Below, one piece after another: positions 10,637 through 22,047 of a stretch of DNA of 64,000 nt. A model generated the notes under the pieces. That model was not told where the DNA came from and ran no database searches. It worked only from the letters and a program-made list of their open reading frames with translations. Source of the stretch: Neurospora crassa OR74A (Eukaryota; Ascomycota; Sordariomycetes; Sordariales; Sordariaceae); assembly GCF_000182925.2 (NCBI RefSeq), contig NC_026507.1, forward strand, positions 1,736,001 through 1,800,000. Direction: 5' to 3'. Each line of letters starts with the position of its first letter. Positions within the stretch are counted from its first letter, which is position 1. The position numbers were made by a program, and so were the translations under genes.

Positions 10637-11607
10637 GTTGCCGGTCGCTCGGTCGCTCGGTCTCTCGGTCGATCGGTGGTGTGGACTGGTGTGAAGAGGG
10701 TTGAGGTTAAGCGTGGATGGGCGAGGAGAACGATTGTTGCTGGATGAACTTGTTAGAATCCAAATAAAAAGTTTCGTTATCTTATCGCCGACGAGCACCT
10801 TGGGAGCTTCCACTGGGCTGTTGCCAAGAGGTATTATTCTCTACTCTGATTGGACCAATAGGCTAGGAACACCAGGCTAAATACCCGAGATAGGATGGCA
10901 GCGGTCAGGGGTTATGCTGAACGAGGCCCTAACCCTGGAGTGTAAACCATTACCAGGTCATCAATGGTTCAGAAAAAAGTGATCAATGGCTTGATAACAA
11001 CAGCAGAAATAGTAGAGGTATATCTATTGAAGGGCAGCTCTACGATCAACTATTCCACGGAATTCTACCAAAATCAGCTCAAAGTCCACCCATGACACCC
11101 ATCCCACAATGCATATCTTGTCCTCCGGCCAAGTCGCCAACCGTTAACATGTAAAACAAGTCCATCACCTCGAACCATCCAGTGAAGTAGACGCCCAGGG
11201 CAACGATTTGAACGCGATCAACGCTGCTCAAAGGAGGAGATCGTGAAGCCGACTTAGATGAAAGGGGGAAAACAAAAAGCTCGACTGGTGTTGAGCTCGG
11301 GACCAACTACACGCCCATCTTCTAGCTCCTTGAATACCTATCACGTAGGCCACTGGGATTTGTTGGAGGCTTTGAACTCGGGGTTCATATGGTCTTGGGA
11401 AGTGAAGCACCTGCCACCGGAATGACGAGGCCCGGTGTCAATGTGTTCCCTTGAAGCTTGTTCCCACCGCATCTCCACTAGGTCCCCGCTGTCACTCTCA
11501 CCTCCGCTCTACTGCCGCCCAACATGACCTTCTACAGCCAAGGTAGGTAGGTAGTCACTGCTGCCGTGAGAACGGCCCAAGATAACCTGGACTGCCATCA
11601 CCGCGCA
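10637..11607. other. Intergenic, Nop9 promoter side
   Basis: It contains the Nop9 leader and promoter, including a CCCTAACCCT telomere-like motif (10927-10936) and a GGTAGGTAGGTAG motif (11541-11554). No supported gene. Confidence 0.5.
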
Positions 11608-13526
11608 CTAAACCGTCGCAGTCCTCATCGGCGGCGTATCATTCGGGCTCTTCCCGTTCCGGTACTGCCACAACCTACTCAAATCCTTCACCTTCACCTG
11701 AGCCGGCTTGCTCTCGCGCCTCCGCACCCGTCTTCGCGGTTCCACCGGACTATGACCACCGTAGACCGCAATCCCTCCTCCCACGGCCTCATCGCCATTC
11801 CCTTCACTACCGCCGCCAACGAGGCCGTTCGTAATCCCATTAGCAAGCCAACTAATCTCCATCGCCTCCTTGGCAGCCGTCATCTCACTCCCCGCTTCCC
11901 CGACCGTGATCTCGCTCTCCATGAACTCATTCCCCGTTTCCGCGCATCCCAAAAAGGCGCCCGTCTTCGGGTCTTTTTCAAGAGGGAACATGCCGTCCAG
12001 GTAATGCTGGCACAGCTGGTGGCCGCCGCGGGTGGTGGTGCGGGCAAAGACGCGGCCGATGAAGCGCGGCATGGTGTGTTGCCCCGGGATGGAGGTGGCG
12101 AAGTGCAGGATCCCCCAGAGGGCAACAAAGTCGGTCGTGTGCGCGTAGTGCTCAATGTGGCCGATGGCGCGGCCAGAGACGGCTGAGGGGGTGATGGCGC
12201 TGGTTTCGGAGGTTAGGGAAGGGATGCTGGGAGCTACCCAGGAGGAGGAGGAGGAGGAGCAAGACTCCTCGCCCTTGGTGGTGGCGGTGGTGCTGGCGGT
12301 GTCGGGTGCGGCCGCGGTTGCGGGAGTGGTACCCGTGGTGGTGGTCCTCTGCTGTGGGGATGGTTCGGTCTGGCATTGGTTGTTGGACAGGGTTGCCTGG
12401 GCTTGCTCGGTGTTTCCACTTCCCGCTGCCGTGTTGGTGGAGTCGGTGGATGCCGCCAGAGGGTTGTTGATGGCACTTCGTTGGGACTGAATGTTTCGAT
12501 GCGGGTTGTTGAAGTGGTTGGCGGCGTTTCCGAACGTGTAGACTTCGAGCTTCGCCAACAGGTTCTGTGGGAGCTCTTGAAGAAGCCAGTCAATGATCAT
12601 GCTTCCCTCGATGGCGCCCTGGGAATGCAGAATGAAGATGACCTTGGAGTACTGTGGGTTGTAGAGCTTCTCCTTGATGATCCGGTAGCAGATACGCACG
12701 TCTGCTGTGGCGTAGCCGAGGTTGCGTTGGACAAGACATTCGATTACATCGAATAGGATACCGGCACTGGATCGGTAAGCTTAGTAGTGTGTCTCAAAGT
12801 GTTTCCAAGAGCGTTGGGCTCACGTTTTGTTGTGTATCCCGAGGATGGGGCGCTTGAATGTTAGGGCTAGTCGGTTAAGGTTACTCTGCATCCAATGCTC
12901 TCTAAGCCTCTTGTCAGCTCAGCTCGCTCAGGAACCGTGGGGAATCGGGAGACCAGGTCTCAGCCAGTGACTTACCCTACTGCCACACCGTTGATGAAGA
13001 TCCATTGTTCATGGGCATGCTCAGGAAGAGCTGGTGCGTACTTTGGATCGGAATGGTATTCGACGTCCTTCCCGTTCAGAAAAGTACAAAGCCCATGATT
13101 GACGAGCATAAACAGTCCGATTGCCAGAGCAGCGGTCCAGACTGGGAACAGAATTAGTGTTGGAAGCGACACGATGAACCCAAGCTGCAACACAACGAGG
13201 ATTGCGTGAAGACCAACACAGAGCAGGTTTCCGCGCGTAATAGATAGCTCGTCCAAGTCTCCTGAATCCGAGGGTGATAAGGGGATCAAGACGTAGGGAA
13301 GAGCCCAGATGAACTTGAAGAAATAGTAGATATCAAAGGCCATCAACTTCAACGGTCGATCCGTATAGCTGTAGTTGATGACCGACTGCTCCCCGATCTG
13401 AGAGCCAAAGAACTTTGTGTTGTTGGGGCTAGGCGTCTCCGCCTTTCGCCATTTGGACGCCATGAATGCGAGCGAGGCAAATATGGCCACGATGGTGAAG
13501 CCAGATAAGACGAGAAGAGTTGGCAT
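11608..13526 (-). CDS. Multi-membrane protein with lipase-like HSQG motif
   Basis: Three exons: 13526-12976, 12901-12824 and 12766-11608, giving 595 aa. Introns have GTAAGT and GTGAGC donors, with GCTGAC and CTAAG branch-like sites and CTTAG and CCAG acceptors; frames join exactly. The N-terminal third has three or four membrane spans, starting with a signal-anchor (about residues 3-22) and including a long hydrophobic block near 100-145. The small middle exon encodes a conserved-looking segment ending GIHNKT. Exon 3 starts with an alpha/beta-hydrolase-like strand-turn-helix reading VIFILHSQGAIEG, where Ser of HSQG would be the nucleophile. A Ser/Thr/Pro-rich insert (about 290-375) follows, then a helical C-terminus and a basic tail. 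It resembles a family of fungal membrane proteins of unknown substrate. Esterase activity is only an inference. Confidence 0.75.
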
Positions 13527-14748
13527 CGTCAGTGAGGACTAAAGGGGCCATATAAGAAGGGAATTCTGTGAAACTAGCACAGCCTTTTAATGGTTACACC
13601 AACTTCGAGTCAACTCCAGTCCGGCGATATCCAGTTCTAGCAAGTCAGGCCGGTGTCGACAGGGTACATAGGTATTTAAGAACCGGGATCTGACCGAGGC
13701 CAAGTTGGGCTTGTTTCGGCAACTTGGCGCCCAATTGGTTGCCTTCCGGTTCCCGCCCGTCTTACGGGACCAACAACGGTGATGATTGATGAAAACCAAG
13801 CCCCAAGTTGGCTAGAGAGTCAACAGATTATCCCCGTTGGGACGTCAGATGCCCTCCTCTCACTGCCCCGAAGTTTTTTGATGGTTGGTCGGAATTGACG
13901 CTGGCCAAGAAAAGACGCATCAGCCGTGCTGTAGGGCTGATCCACCAGAACCCCAAGCCTCCCCACTTGACGTTCTCATGGCGCCATCTGATAGGAAATT
14001 CGTCTCGTAAAGGCGTCAAGGTGCGCTGCACAGCTGGCAATGTTTCCAAGGTGTTGTTGTCAGATACTGACCATAACGCCAAACACCCAAAAACCACAGC
14101 TCCGCACAGGTGACGGAGTACATAGTGGCACGGTAGCGCCCCCGGTCGCGGATTCCAACCCAGCTCAGCCGTGTCGGCTTATGTGGATTTTGGAGGGAGG
14201 AGTTGGGAAGAGCAAGCGTCAGAAGTTGAAAGCAGGTACCCGTAAGCGAAGCTGCTAATCCGTGCCGTGCCGTGCCGTGCCGTGCACTGCCGTCTTGCTT
14301 TGCTTTCTTCCCACATCTGCCTGTAGCAGATATATTTTGGTTTTTGCACATGATGAATTCGTTTTGAGTTGGTTGCTGGTTGCTGGTTGGTTAGTTGGTA
14401 AGGAAGAGAGCAACGAAGACGGAAAGATGAAGGTAGAAGTAGGTTCATTGGACTTCCCTTTGCAGGCCACACAAGTCGGTAAAACTCTTGTGGTCAGTGC
14501 GTTGCGCTGTCAATGCTCTTGTTTGGGTTAGGGTTAGATATGGAGTGATAGAATGAACGAACTATTGCGCCGTCGGACAGAGAATCTTGCTGCTGAGAAA
14601 CACCAGAAAAAGAAATGTTAGGACAAACGGAATGGCCTTGATAAGTCCTACTCTCGAAAAAGTATTTCGATGGAACATAGGTAGTTAGTATAAGTACACC
14701 CAGCGCCACGCCGCACCCTTTTATACCAAGTTACACGAATTACACGAG
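13527..14748. other. Intergenic region with CGTGC repeat and telomere-like motif
   Basis: No supported gene. It contains about five CGTGC units (14261-14285) and GGGTTAGGGTTAG (14525-14537), which is two telomeric units. Confidence 0.5.
14261..14285. repeat. CGTGC pentanucleotide repeat
   Basis: Five tandem CGTGC units in intergenic DNA, followed by CACTGC. Confidence 0.85.
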
Positions 14749-15891
14749 TCACGAGTACCCGTGCCATCTATCTACTTCCCTCATTGCTGTGCTATTGTCC
14801 CGTGAGCCCGTCAACAACCCTTCGCTGTCGCCGTCGTCCCCATGATGAGTTGCTACCAATGTAGGAATGCTAAGACTGCGCGCATGAGCCAGTTCGTAAT
14901 AATCATGGTAATCATCATCAGTATTCCTCCCGTACGCATCAAGGCGAGTCTCTGAAGTATTTGGGCCAACCACGCCGGTCTCAGTCACCCAGCTCCGAGC
15001 CCTGTGTAACTCGGCCGGTCTGGTGGGCACGCCGCTTTGAACCGATCCGGACGCAACAACTATGCCGGAGCGCTCCGTTACGCTTCCGGACGGACGACTC
15101 CCCCACCCAAATTCGGCGCCGATTGCCTGGTCTATCCGGGATTTCAACGCCTCGGGTGTTGGCGACGGCTGCTGTCTGGTCTTCTTTCCGCTAAAGATGT
15201 TGACAGTGTAGCCTAGATTCTGCTCATTGCCGTGGCTGTAGCCTCCTGATCTGTTATAGGCCAAATCATAGGCTTCGAGCTTGAGGAGGCGACGATACGT
15301 GTAGAAAGCGTAGAAGAGCATCACAAGTGTTATGCCACTGCATCAAAGGTTAGCTTGGCAGTCATTATGTTGAAGGTAGTTTGACCTTACAGCAGAATGC
15401 AATCCAAAGCCAAGCCCACTGTGGAGTAGTGGTGGTCTGGATATTTGACGTAGACGGTGGCATCTAAGCCTAGCATTCCGCTGGCAAGTGTGTATTTGAC
15501 AAGATGTGTACACAGCATGAAGAAAGGGGTCAAGGTCTCAGACCTCGCCTTCCACATTTCCGCGACTGTGAGAGCTACGGAAATAATTGAAAACCCAACC
15601 TGGGTGGATTCCCAACTAATAGAATGTCTTTGTGTTAGTGCTCCGTTTATTTTGGTGAAGAGAGTTTGGTAGATTGTGACGAACTATCGCGATGACATAC
15701 ACTATTTGAACTATAATTTCCTGGTCATGCGATACCTCGTCGTCAAAGGTGCGAGAGGTCACAGAAAGCCGGTAGGAAAAGAGGCCCACTAGGCTGAGAA
15801 GGGCCCCAACCTGTAACATCCAACATGGAGCGAGAAGCCGAATGCGCCATTCGGCGCGTGCGAAGAGCAACTGATCCAGATTGAGAGTCAT
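14749..15891 (-). CDS. Fungal multi-pass membrane protein, unknown function
   Basis: Three exons: 15891-15701, 15615-15391 and 15337-14749, giving 334 aa. Donors are GTATGT and GTAAGG, branch points CTAAC, acceptors TTAG and GCAG; the frame is continuous. I start at the ATG giving MTLNLDQLLF because the longer frame above it (to 16056) has no typical start context. Hydrophobic stretches near residues 18-40, 55-80, 95-110, 118-135 and 138-155 indicate four to five membrane spans. The last about 170 residues are hydrophilic, Ser/Thr/Gly/Asp-rich and probably cytosolic. The pattern of several spans plus a long polar tail resembles fungal integral membrane proteins of unknown role. No catalytic motif is visible. 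Confidence 0.7.
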
Positions 15892-16987
15892 GCTAGAATC
15901 TTGTCGTTTGGTGCAGGTAAGGCGCCGCAAAGGTAAATAGGCGTCGTTGAGTGACAAAGGCGTCTGGCTGGAGTCATCGAGCGTTGTTCCTCCTGAGCAT
16001 AAGTCGCGTATCCTTTCCCATGGATGCCGGTCACTGTGCTCCAAGATCCCCGGCAACTAATTCCAGTGTGGCGGCGAATATCGGTATGGTAGAACGAGAT
16101 TGGAGAACCGACGTATGTTGACAGCAAAGGTCTTGCCTTATCGGATCCGCCGGTAGAAGCGGAGGGGAGATATTTATCGGGATTGGGAACGCTTCGGCAT
16201 TTGATCCGTAGCTTGTTGTAGCTCGGCGCCCGGCAACCCAACGAGAAGAGGCTGAGAAGTGGATTCCTGTAGGATTCAGAAGGAAAGCGCAGAGGTCCAC
16301 TGGCTCATGGCGACAAGCGCCCGTTTGTCTCTGGTTTCGTTGTCTCAGGAGGCATGGGCTGGGTTGTACTCTAGTGTACCTAACCTCGATTTAGGCGGAG
16401 GCTGTTTCGCGGCCGCTCCATGGCAAGAAGCAAGGAACGGGGAGATCGATGGAAGCCACACTTCCTTGATTGGGCTCGTGAAAGTGCATCATGCATGCCC
16501 AAGTGGGCTAAACAGCATGAGCTAGTGAATGTTAGGTGCAGGGCTGACGATCTTGCAATTTGGTGGAGGGTGGTGGAAAGACGTTGACGCTGGACAACAT
16601 GGTCACGATTAAACGGGCACTCTGGAAACCAACAGCGCAGCCTCCAGCGCTTTGTCGCAATCCTTACCCGTCTGGCGGCAAGATAGAACTCATGTCGCTC
16701 ACCTTTCCAACATCGTGGCATACCTCATTTGAAATTGTGTCAAGCAACTGCGGTGGGTTGTAGGACTTGCGGGATGGGAGGATGAGTGGTGATTACCATA
16801 CAAGCGCAGAGGAAGCGGAAAAGGAAGGGAGCGAAATCCATAAATAAACCAAGCGCGAGACTTGGCCCCCAGACTGACCAATGATCGGGTCGGAAATGAC
16901 CGCTGCCTGCCAGCTGCGCCTCAGCGAGGGAAGCTCAAGCTTGCGAACGAATGCCTGAAAAGGCCTGCCAGAGAAAAAGCCTCGTTT

Positions 16988-17019
<32 letters not shown>

Positions 17020-17508
17020 TGTGAGCACAGAAATTGGTCAATTGTTGGCTTCTCCCTGTACACCGAGTTTTTTTCAACATCGACTATATTAAAGAAACTG
17101 TCCGCAGACTAGCACTTCGAACCTCCCAAAACGCGGCAAACGCCTTAATATCCATTGACGAACCATTTCAAAGTCCTGACCGCCCTGCATTGACCGGGAC
17201 AATGCATCCCTCATCACCGGCGTTCTCAATGATTGCATCGGCCAGCATCTCTCTGATAGGCAGATGATGATGTCTGCCAAATCTCGGAGCCCGCAAGGGC
17301 CGCCAGTTCTCACAGCGAAACGCCGAACGAGGGCAATTTCCTAGAACATCCTCTATTCCATCCTGCGGTAGTCGAATATCCTTATTACAGCCTATCTCCT
17401 ACGATCCTGGGCACGCCATAGCGCTCCTCGACGTTGCCTCCACGCCCAATAGCCTTGCTCCGTGAACACCGGGTTGTGCCCGTTTCGCTCCTGTCTCATT
17501 CCTTGGTC
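15892..17508. other. Gene-poor intergenic region
   Basis: Only short overlapping frames without recognisable content. It includes a T27 tract (16994-17020). Confidence 0.5.
16994..17020. repeat. Poly(T) tract, 27 nt
   Basis: Uninterrupted run of T, intergenic. Confidence 0.95.
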
Positions 17509-17826
17509 TCATTGCCCGTCGGCGGCAGCAGGTTGGAATACCGAAGTGCTGCTGAATGGTACGACGTTGCCGCTCGCATCTGACATGGCAGGTACACTGG
17601 CGTCAACGTCATGCTGAAGGTTTTGACGACTCACAACCTGAGCTGCCGCTGATGTTAGTGTCATGAAAAAAAAAAAAAAAAAATGAAAAAAAAAGCAAAC
17701 ATGGACGCCAAAGTTTCAAGAGGTTTGAAGCATCAGCTTGGCTTGCTCACCATTATTGTTCGCGGTTGTGGGATAAGCCATAGCCACATAGACGAGAGCG
17801 GCCATAACAGCAGAGATAAGCTTCAT
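17509..17826 (-). CDS. Small predicted secreted peptide, 71 aa, two exons
   Basis: I found this by reading the minus strand; neither exon is long enough to stand out. Exon 1 (17826-17751) has an ATG in a strong context (ctcacaATGaag) and encodes MKLISAVMAALVYVAMA, a textbook signal peptide with likely cleavage before YPTT. The donor is GTGAGC. The intron (17750-17649) carries an almost pure T tract and a CTAAC branch point close to the acceptor. Exon 2 is 17648-17509; an acceptor six bases further on keeps the same frame and removes two Ala. The mature part is about 54 residues, lacks Cys, and is rich in Ala, Val, Ser, Gln and Asp. No KEX2 dibasic repeats are seen. The function is unknown; it could be a small secreted or wall-associated peptide. 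Splice and signal-peptide agreement makes chance unlikely but not excluded. Confidence 0.55.
17666..17694. repeat. A-rich tract inside the secreted-peptide intron
   Basis: Two runs of A broken by TG on the plus strand; on the gene's strand this is a poly(T) tract between donor and branch point. Confidence 0.85.
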
Positions 17827-20428
17827 TGTGAGAATGGAACTGATGTTGAAGAGCTAGGGCTCAGCGAGTGTTGGGCGAATGAAAAAGAAAAGAGGAGGTG
17901 ATAATAAAGTCGGCCGGCGACAATGGTAAATCTGGAGCGACTGAATGGAACAACACCAAGAACTCGAAACGAACGGAGCGGATATTAGAACAAGGTCGAT
18001 GAGCGAGTCAACAGTTTGACTCCATGCCGAATCTATCGACGGATATTGCCAAGTATTTGTACTCTTATGTCCAGGAACATCGTGAAGGTGTGATCAAGAT
18101 CTGCTTGGTCTGGGGAACGATGTGTGTTTCAGGATACGATTCATGCCCAGCACTGCCTTCGGATCGAGTACAAGGTGAAAGCCGAGTGGTTACCCACTTC
18201 CCCAGAGGCTTGTTTAAAACCCGGCAACGGTTTCTATTCACGATAACCGAGGTGTGGAATCTCTCTTGGATGGGGACGATACCAAACGGGGTACCTGGTC
18301 CTGGGCCGGCTCCGGGACGTACACGGACCGATGTTTTGCGGAGTGGTACATACTTGGTGAGCGAACAGCCTGGCTATCGCTGCGAAGGGCCTCGAGATTT
18401 CGATTCCCTTGGCGATACCATCCAACTTGAATATTCCCGAGGTCATATTGTTGGTTAAGTCGAACCAACGTAGCTGGGCGATCCCAGAGGTGAGTCATGG
18501 GTTTCAGTCCGGTTCAGAATCTGCATCTTTCACATCTTTAACACTCGCTTCTGGGGACGTTTATTCGGGGCTCATGCAGCTGTCGCGTATCAAAACTTTA
18601 AATGCCCACCGGAATTACCCAAGAATTCAGATCCTGGGGAGAACCCAGCCCCAGTATCAACCCAGCCTTATACCTAGTCCCAGGGAGCTGAAACAGAAGA
18701 TCTGGAACTCTGGTCGGTTAAAGTGTTGCATTGGCCGATACGAAGCCCCCTGTGGCTCGCACCTCATACCGTAATGGGCCTCTTCCGAGGTTCCGTGTTG
18801 CAGCCTGCCCAGGCTTCCCCTGTCAGAGCCTAGAACATCTATCACTACTGAGCTATCAATCTTGTCTGATAGGTAATCACGAACAGATGAACCGGATGGA
18901 ATGGGAGGCAGATATGATTCAAGAGATTGAAACGAGCTCTCCTTGCTCGAACCGTGGCATTGAGAGGAAAGGGTTCGGTGGTATAAGTGTACGACGAGTG
19001 TGCGGGAAAAGGGTATGAATTTTATAATGCAACTGTTTGTCATCTTACCTACGTATCTTCGTATTCCGGCCAGGTGCCACCTCGGTAGATACCGGCATAT
19101 TGTCAAGGTAGCACAGCAGATGGCGACAATCACCAGTAACATATGATGGCACCGCATCGGCTTCAGGAGACTGTAGACGAAGCTTACAACCACACAATCA
19201 CCGAATTCGCTGGAGTCATTTAAAGACCCTCCAGGCGCTGTTTACGAAACACTGGCAGCGAATGATCTGCGATACAGTCCGTTGATGCTGACACTTGTAC
19301 AGCCTCTCTTCGAGGTCCCGTCTGACCGCAAGGTGCAGTGGTATAGTACTTTCCTCACGATGTCCGAGCGGGAGGCCAGAAGCGTCTTTGTACCTCTAGT
19401 GTACAGGTAGTGTATCAGCGAGAAAGGATTTATCGATAAGGTCCAGATGCCTCTGGAACCTCGCCTGACGGCGCCACGACGGGGAGAGTCAGGTCCCGTC
19501 AAATGGACATCCAAACAGTGGATCTCAGCCCACCGAGATCCACTAGGATCCGTCGGCTCCACGGGTTACTGTCGGGATGACACTGACATGCCTGCTTCTC
19601 TTCCTCAACTTGGGTTTAAATAGATGACTTGGACTAACCCTTACTGTCTTAACAGTTGCGTTGCGCCAGCGGTCTCTTATTGTCAACCCTTTCAACATGG
19701 ACTCAAGATAGTTACAAGGTCCATGATGAGTGTAGTGAGATCCATGAAGACGACAATTTTCAATTCGGGAAGATGGACTGAACAGCAAGTTGGATGTTTA
19801 TCCATCGTGGTAAGGATGCGGAGTGAAGAGAGAGGGGTTTCTCTGTTAGGAAACCATCTGTAGCGACCACTGCCGCAAATTGATTGGCCACGACCATTGA
19901 CTGGAGACCCCGGCCGTCGAGTTACCCCTCGCTTTCGACGCCTTTCCTCCATCCAGGCATCCATCTGTTTCTTGTTTGTGCTGCTTTGCTTGTACACATT
20001 GAGGGACTCAAGAACGGGAACCACGCCATTTCCCGACTGGCCGTCATCCTTGGCTGGAATCCGGGTCCATGATTCAGCCACGGCTCCATCCGCCTGACTG
20101 CCGCTCGTGCTGATGATGACCACGCACAGCACACATTCCACTTGCAGCTTATCATCCCCCACCCCCGCACGTTGCAGTTCGATCTCTTTCCTCTTTTCCT
20201 CTGTTGTCGCGCCTTCGTTCGAAGAGCATGACAGGAATCTTTACCCCTCCTTTTAATTGTGACTATCGCCAGTGTTTAGGACCAGGGACGTACAACTAGA
20301 GGTAATCAGCAGCCGCTTGCTCAACCGTCATCATTCCTACTTCCCAGAACCATAGCACCTCCGACACCGTCAAGACGCTGTACAACCAAGTTCTCGCCAA
20401 CAAACGCACCCTTTTCCCAGCTCCAACC
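17827..20428. other. Gene-poor region of about 2.6 kb
   Basis: Frames up to 178 aa (18657-19193 minus) and 144 aa (18024-18458 plus) occur, but none shows a domain or convincing splice structure. The 178-aa frame starts with a hydrophobic stretch, so an unrecognised or decayed gene is possible. The right end is the leader and promoter of the AMMECR1 gene. Confidence 0.45.
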
Positions 20429-21322
20429 ATGGCCACCGTCGAGCACTGTCTCTGCTGCTTCGAAGCACTTGTCGCCTATCATGAGCGTCGCAAGCCCATG
20501 AGCCTGTCTGAAATCGAAAAGTCATGGGTCGAATACATCAACACCGTTGACGAGAATAACGGCGACAGCGACGATGACGACCAAGAGGCCGATATCTCCA
20601 GCAAACCTCCTCAGATCCCCGCGCTCCGTAGACTAGCCGCGGCAACTTTGCCATCGTCGACCACCTCATCATCGACCTCCCTCGCCACAAGCAGCAGCAG
20701 CACCAGCGCCAGCACGAGCAGCAGCAACACGACTCTCCAGTCCGGCATCTCCACGCCCGCAACCTCTATCGCCTCCTCCGCCTCTCCGGCCCCGCCTACA
20801 CCCGTTTACGAATCTCCCCTTTTCGTAACCTGGAATGTCGTCCGAGACTCGGATGATGACGACGTTTCCCTCCGTGGCTGCATCGGCACTTTCGAAGCTC
20901 AGCCTCTTTCCTCCGGCTTACCCTCGTATGCCCTGACCTCTGCTCTCCAAGACACGCGCTTTCACCCCATCAGCCGGGCCGAGTTGCCTTCGCTGCAAGT
21001 GGCTGTGACGCTGTTGACTGACTTTGAGCCCGCGGCCGACGCCATGGACTGGGAGCTGGGCAAGCACGGGTTGCGCATCAGCTTTGTGTACCGCGGACGC
21101 AGGTACGGGGCGACGTACTTGCCGGATGTGGCGCCGGAGCAAGGGTGGACCAAGGAGGAAACGGTGGTGAGCCTGATGCGCAAGGCCGGATGGGAAGGGA
21201 GCAAGTCGAGGTGGAGGGAGGTGGAGCTGAGGGTGGTTAGATATCAGGGGAAGAAGGAGAAATTGGGGTATGAGGAGTACAAGGCCTGGAGGGATTGGGT
21301 GGATGGAAAGAAGGCGGAGTGA
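20429..21322 (+). CDS. AMMECR1-domain protein
   Basis: A single-exon 297-aa protein with start context accATGgcc. The AMMECR1 domain is recognised by SLRGCIGTFEAQPL (about residues 147-160), the family's LRGCIGT signature, followed by YALTSALQDTRFHPIS, LQVAVTLLTDFE, GKHGLRISF and a C-terminal TKEETVVSLMRKAGW segment. The domain begins at about residue 5 and is split by a low-complexity insert: an acidic patch (46-54) and a Ser/Thr/Ala-rich stretch (about 70-125). AMMECR1 proteins are conserved from archaea to humans, where loss accompanies an Alport-like syndrome, but the biochemical role is unsettled. The gene is convergent with the decarboxylase gene downstream. Confidence 0.9.
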   Translation: MATVEHCLCCFEALVAYHERRKPMSLSEIEKSWVEYINTVDENNGDSDDDDQEADISSKPPQIPALRRLAAATLPSSTTSSSTSLATSSSSTSASTSSSNTTLQSGISTPATSIASSASPAPPTPVYESPLFVTWNVVRDSDDDDVSLRGCIGTFEAQPLSSGLPSYALTSALQDTRFHPISRAELPSLQVAVTLLTDFEPAADAMDWELGKHGLRISFVYRGRRYGATYLPDVAPEQGWTKEETVVSLMRKAGWEGSKSRWREVELRVVRYQGKKEKLGYEEYKAWRDWVDGKKAE

Positions 21323-22047
21323 ACGTTAAGAGGAAGAGGAGGAGCTGCGTGGATTAATTGGGTTGCATGGGTAAATGAGCTGTTTTGGTCGAGGAGTTAC
21401 GGTAAGGAATACTGGTAAACCGAGGTGTTTGGCGTAGAGGCATAAACGGATACGATGAAGGGAAGAAAGGCCACGCATGTCACGTTTCTTAAAGAGGAAT
21501 GCAAGCAGAAGCACAGTACAGAAGGTTTACGGATATAACGAGCGGCGTCTTGGGAGTCTAGGACATACTTGGGAAGAGGTTCATACACCTAGAGATATTA
21601 CTTTCAACAACCATGCACACAGATGGAAGAAACAGTGGCTGATCGAGACGAAAGACGCAGTTGCAATGACAACGAAGCAAAGCACAGCACAGCAAGAATA
21701 GAAGTCGAGACAACAGGATTCCTCTGAAACCCAACTAACTCGAAAAAAATGGTTGAATACATCAGAAAGAGCGATTACCTTTCACATACTTCCCTCATAA
21801 AGTTAAAAGAAGCACAAATGATCCTGCCTTACTGCAGTGCTTCGGTAATCAACTTGATAGAAACAGAATTAAGTCAACTATTGAGTATTACAGGTGCGCA
21901 TTTCCACGAACGATTATCTAATTCTAAGTATTCCGTCACTTTATATACACCCACTTTAGGTATCTCTGTCCATTTATCCAACCATACGCAATTCAACCTG
22001 ATCGCGGAGGTATCCAGACGAACGCGACCATCCAAACCTCGCCAACA
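21323..22047. other. Convergent intergenic region
   Basis: The 3' flanks of two convergent genes. A plus-strand frame at 21749-22171 runs into the neighbouring gene and lacks any protein signature. Confidence 0.5.

Noticed and set aside
18657-19193. A 178-aa minus frame that briefly looked like the start of a cytochrome P450
   Set aside because: No I-helix, ExxR or heme-binding Cys motif follows on that strand, so the resemblance is not supported.
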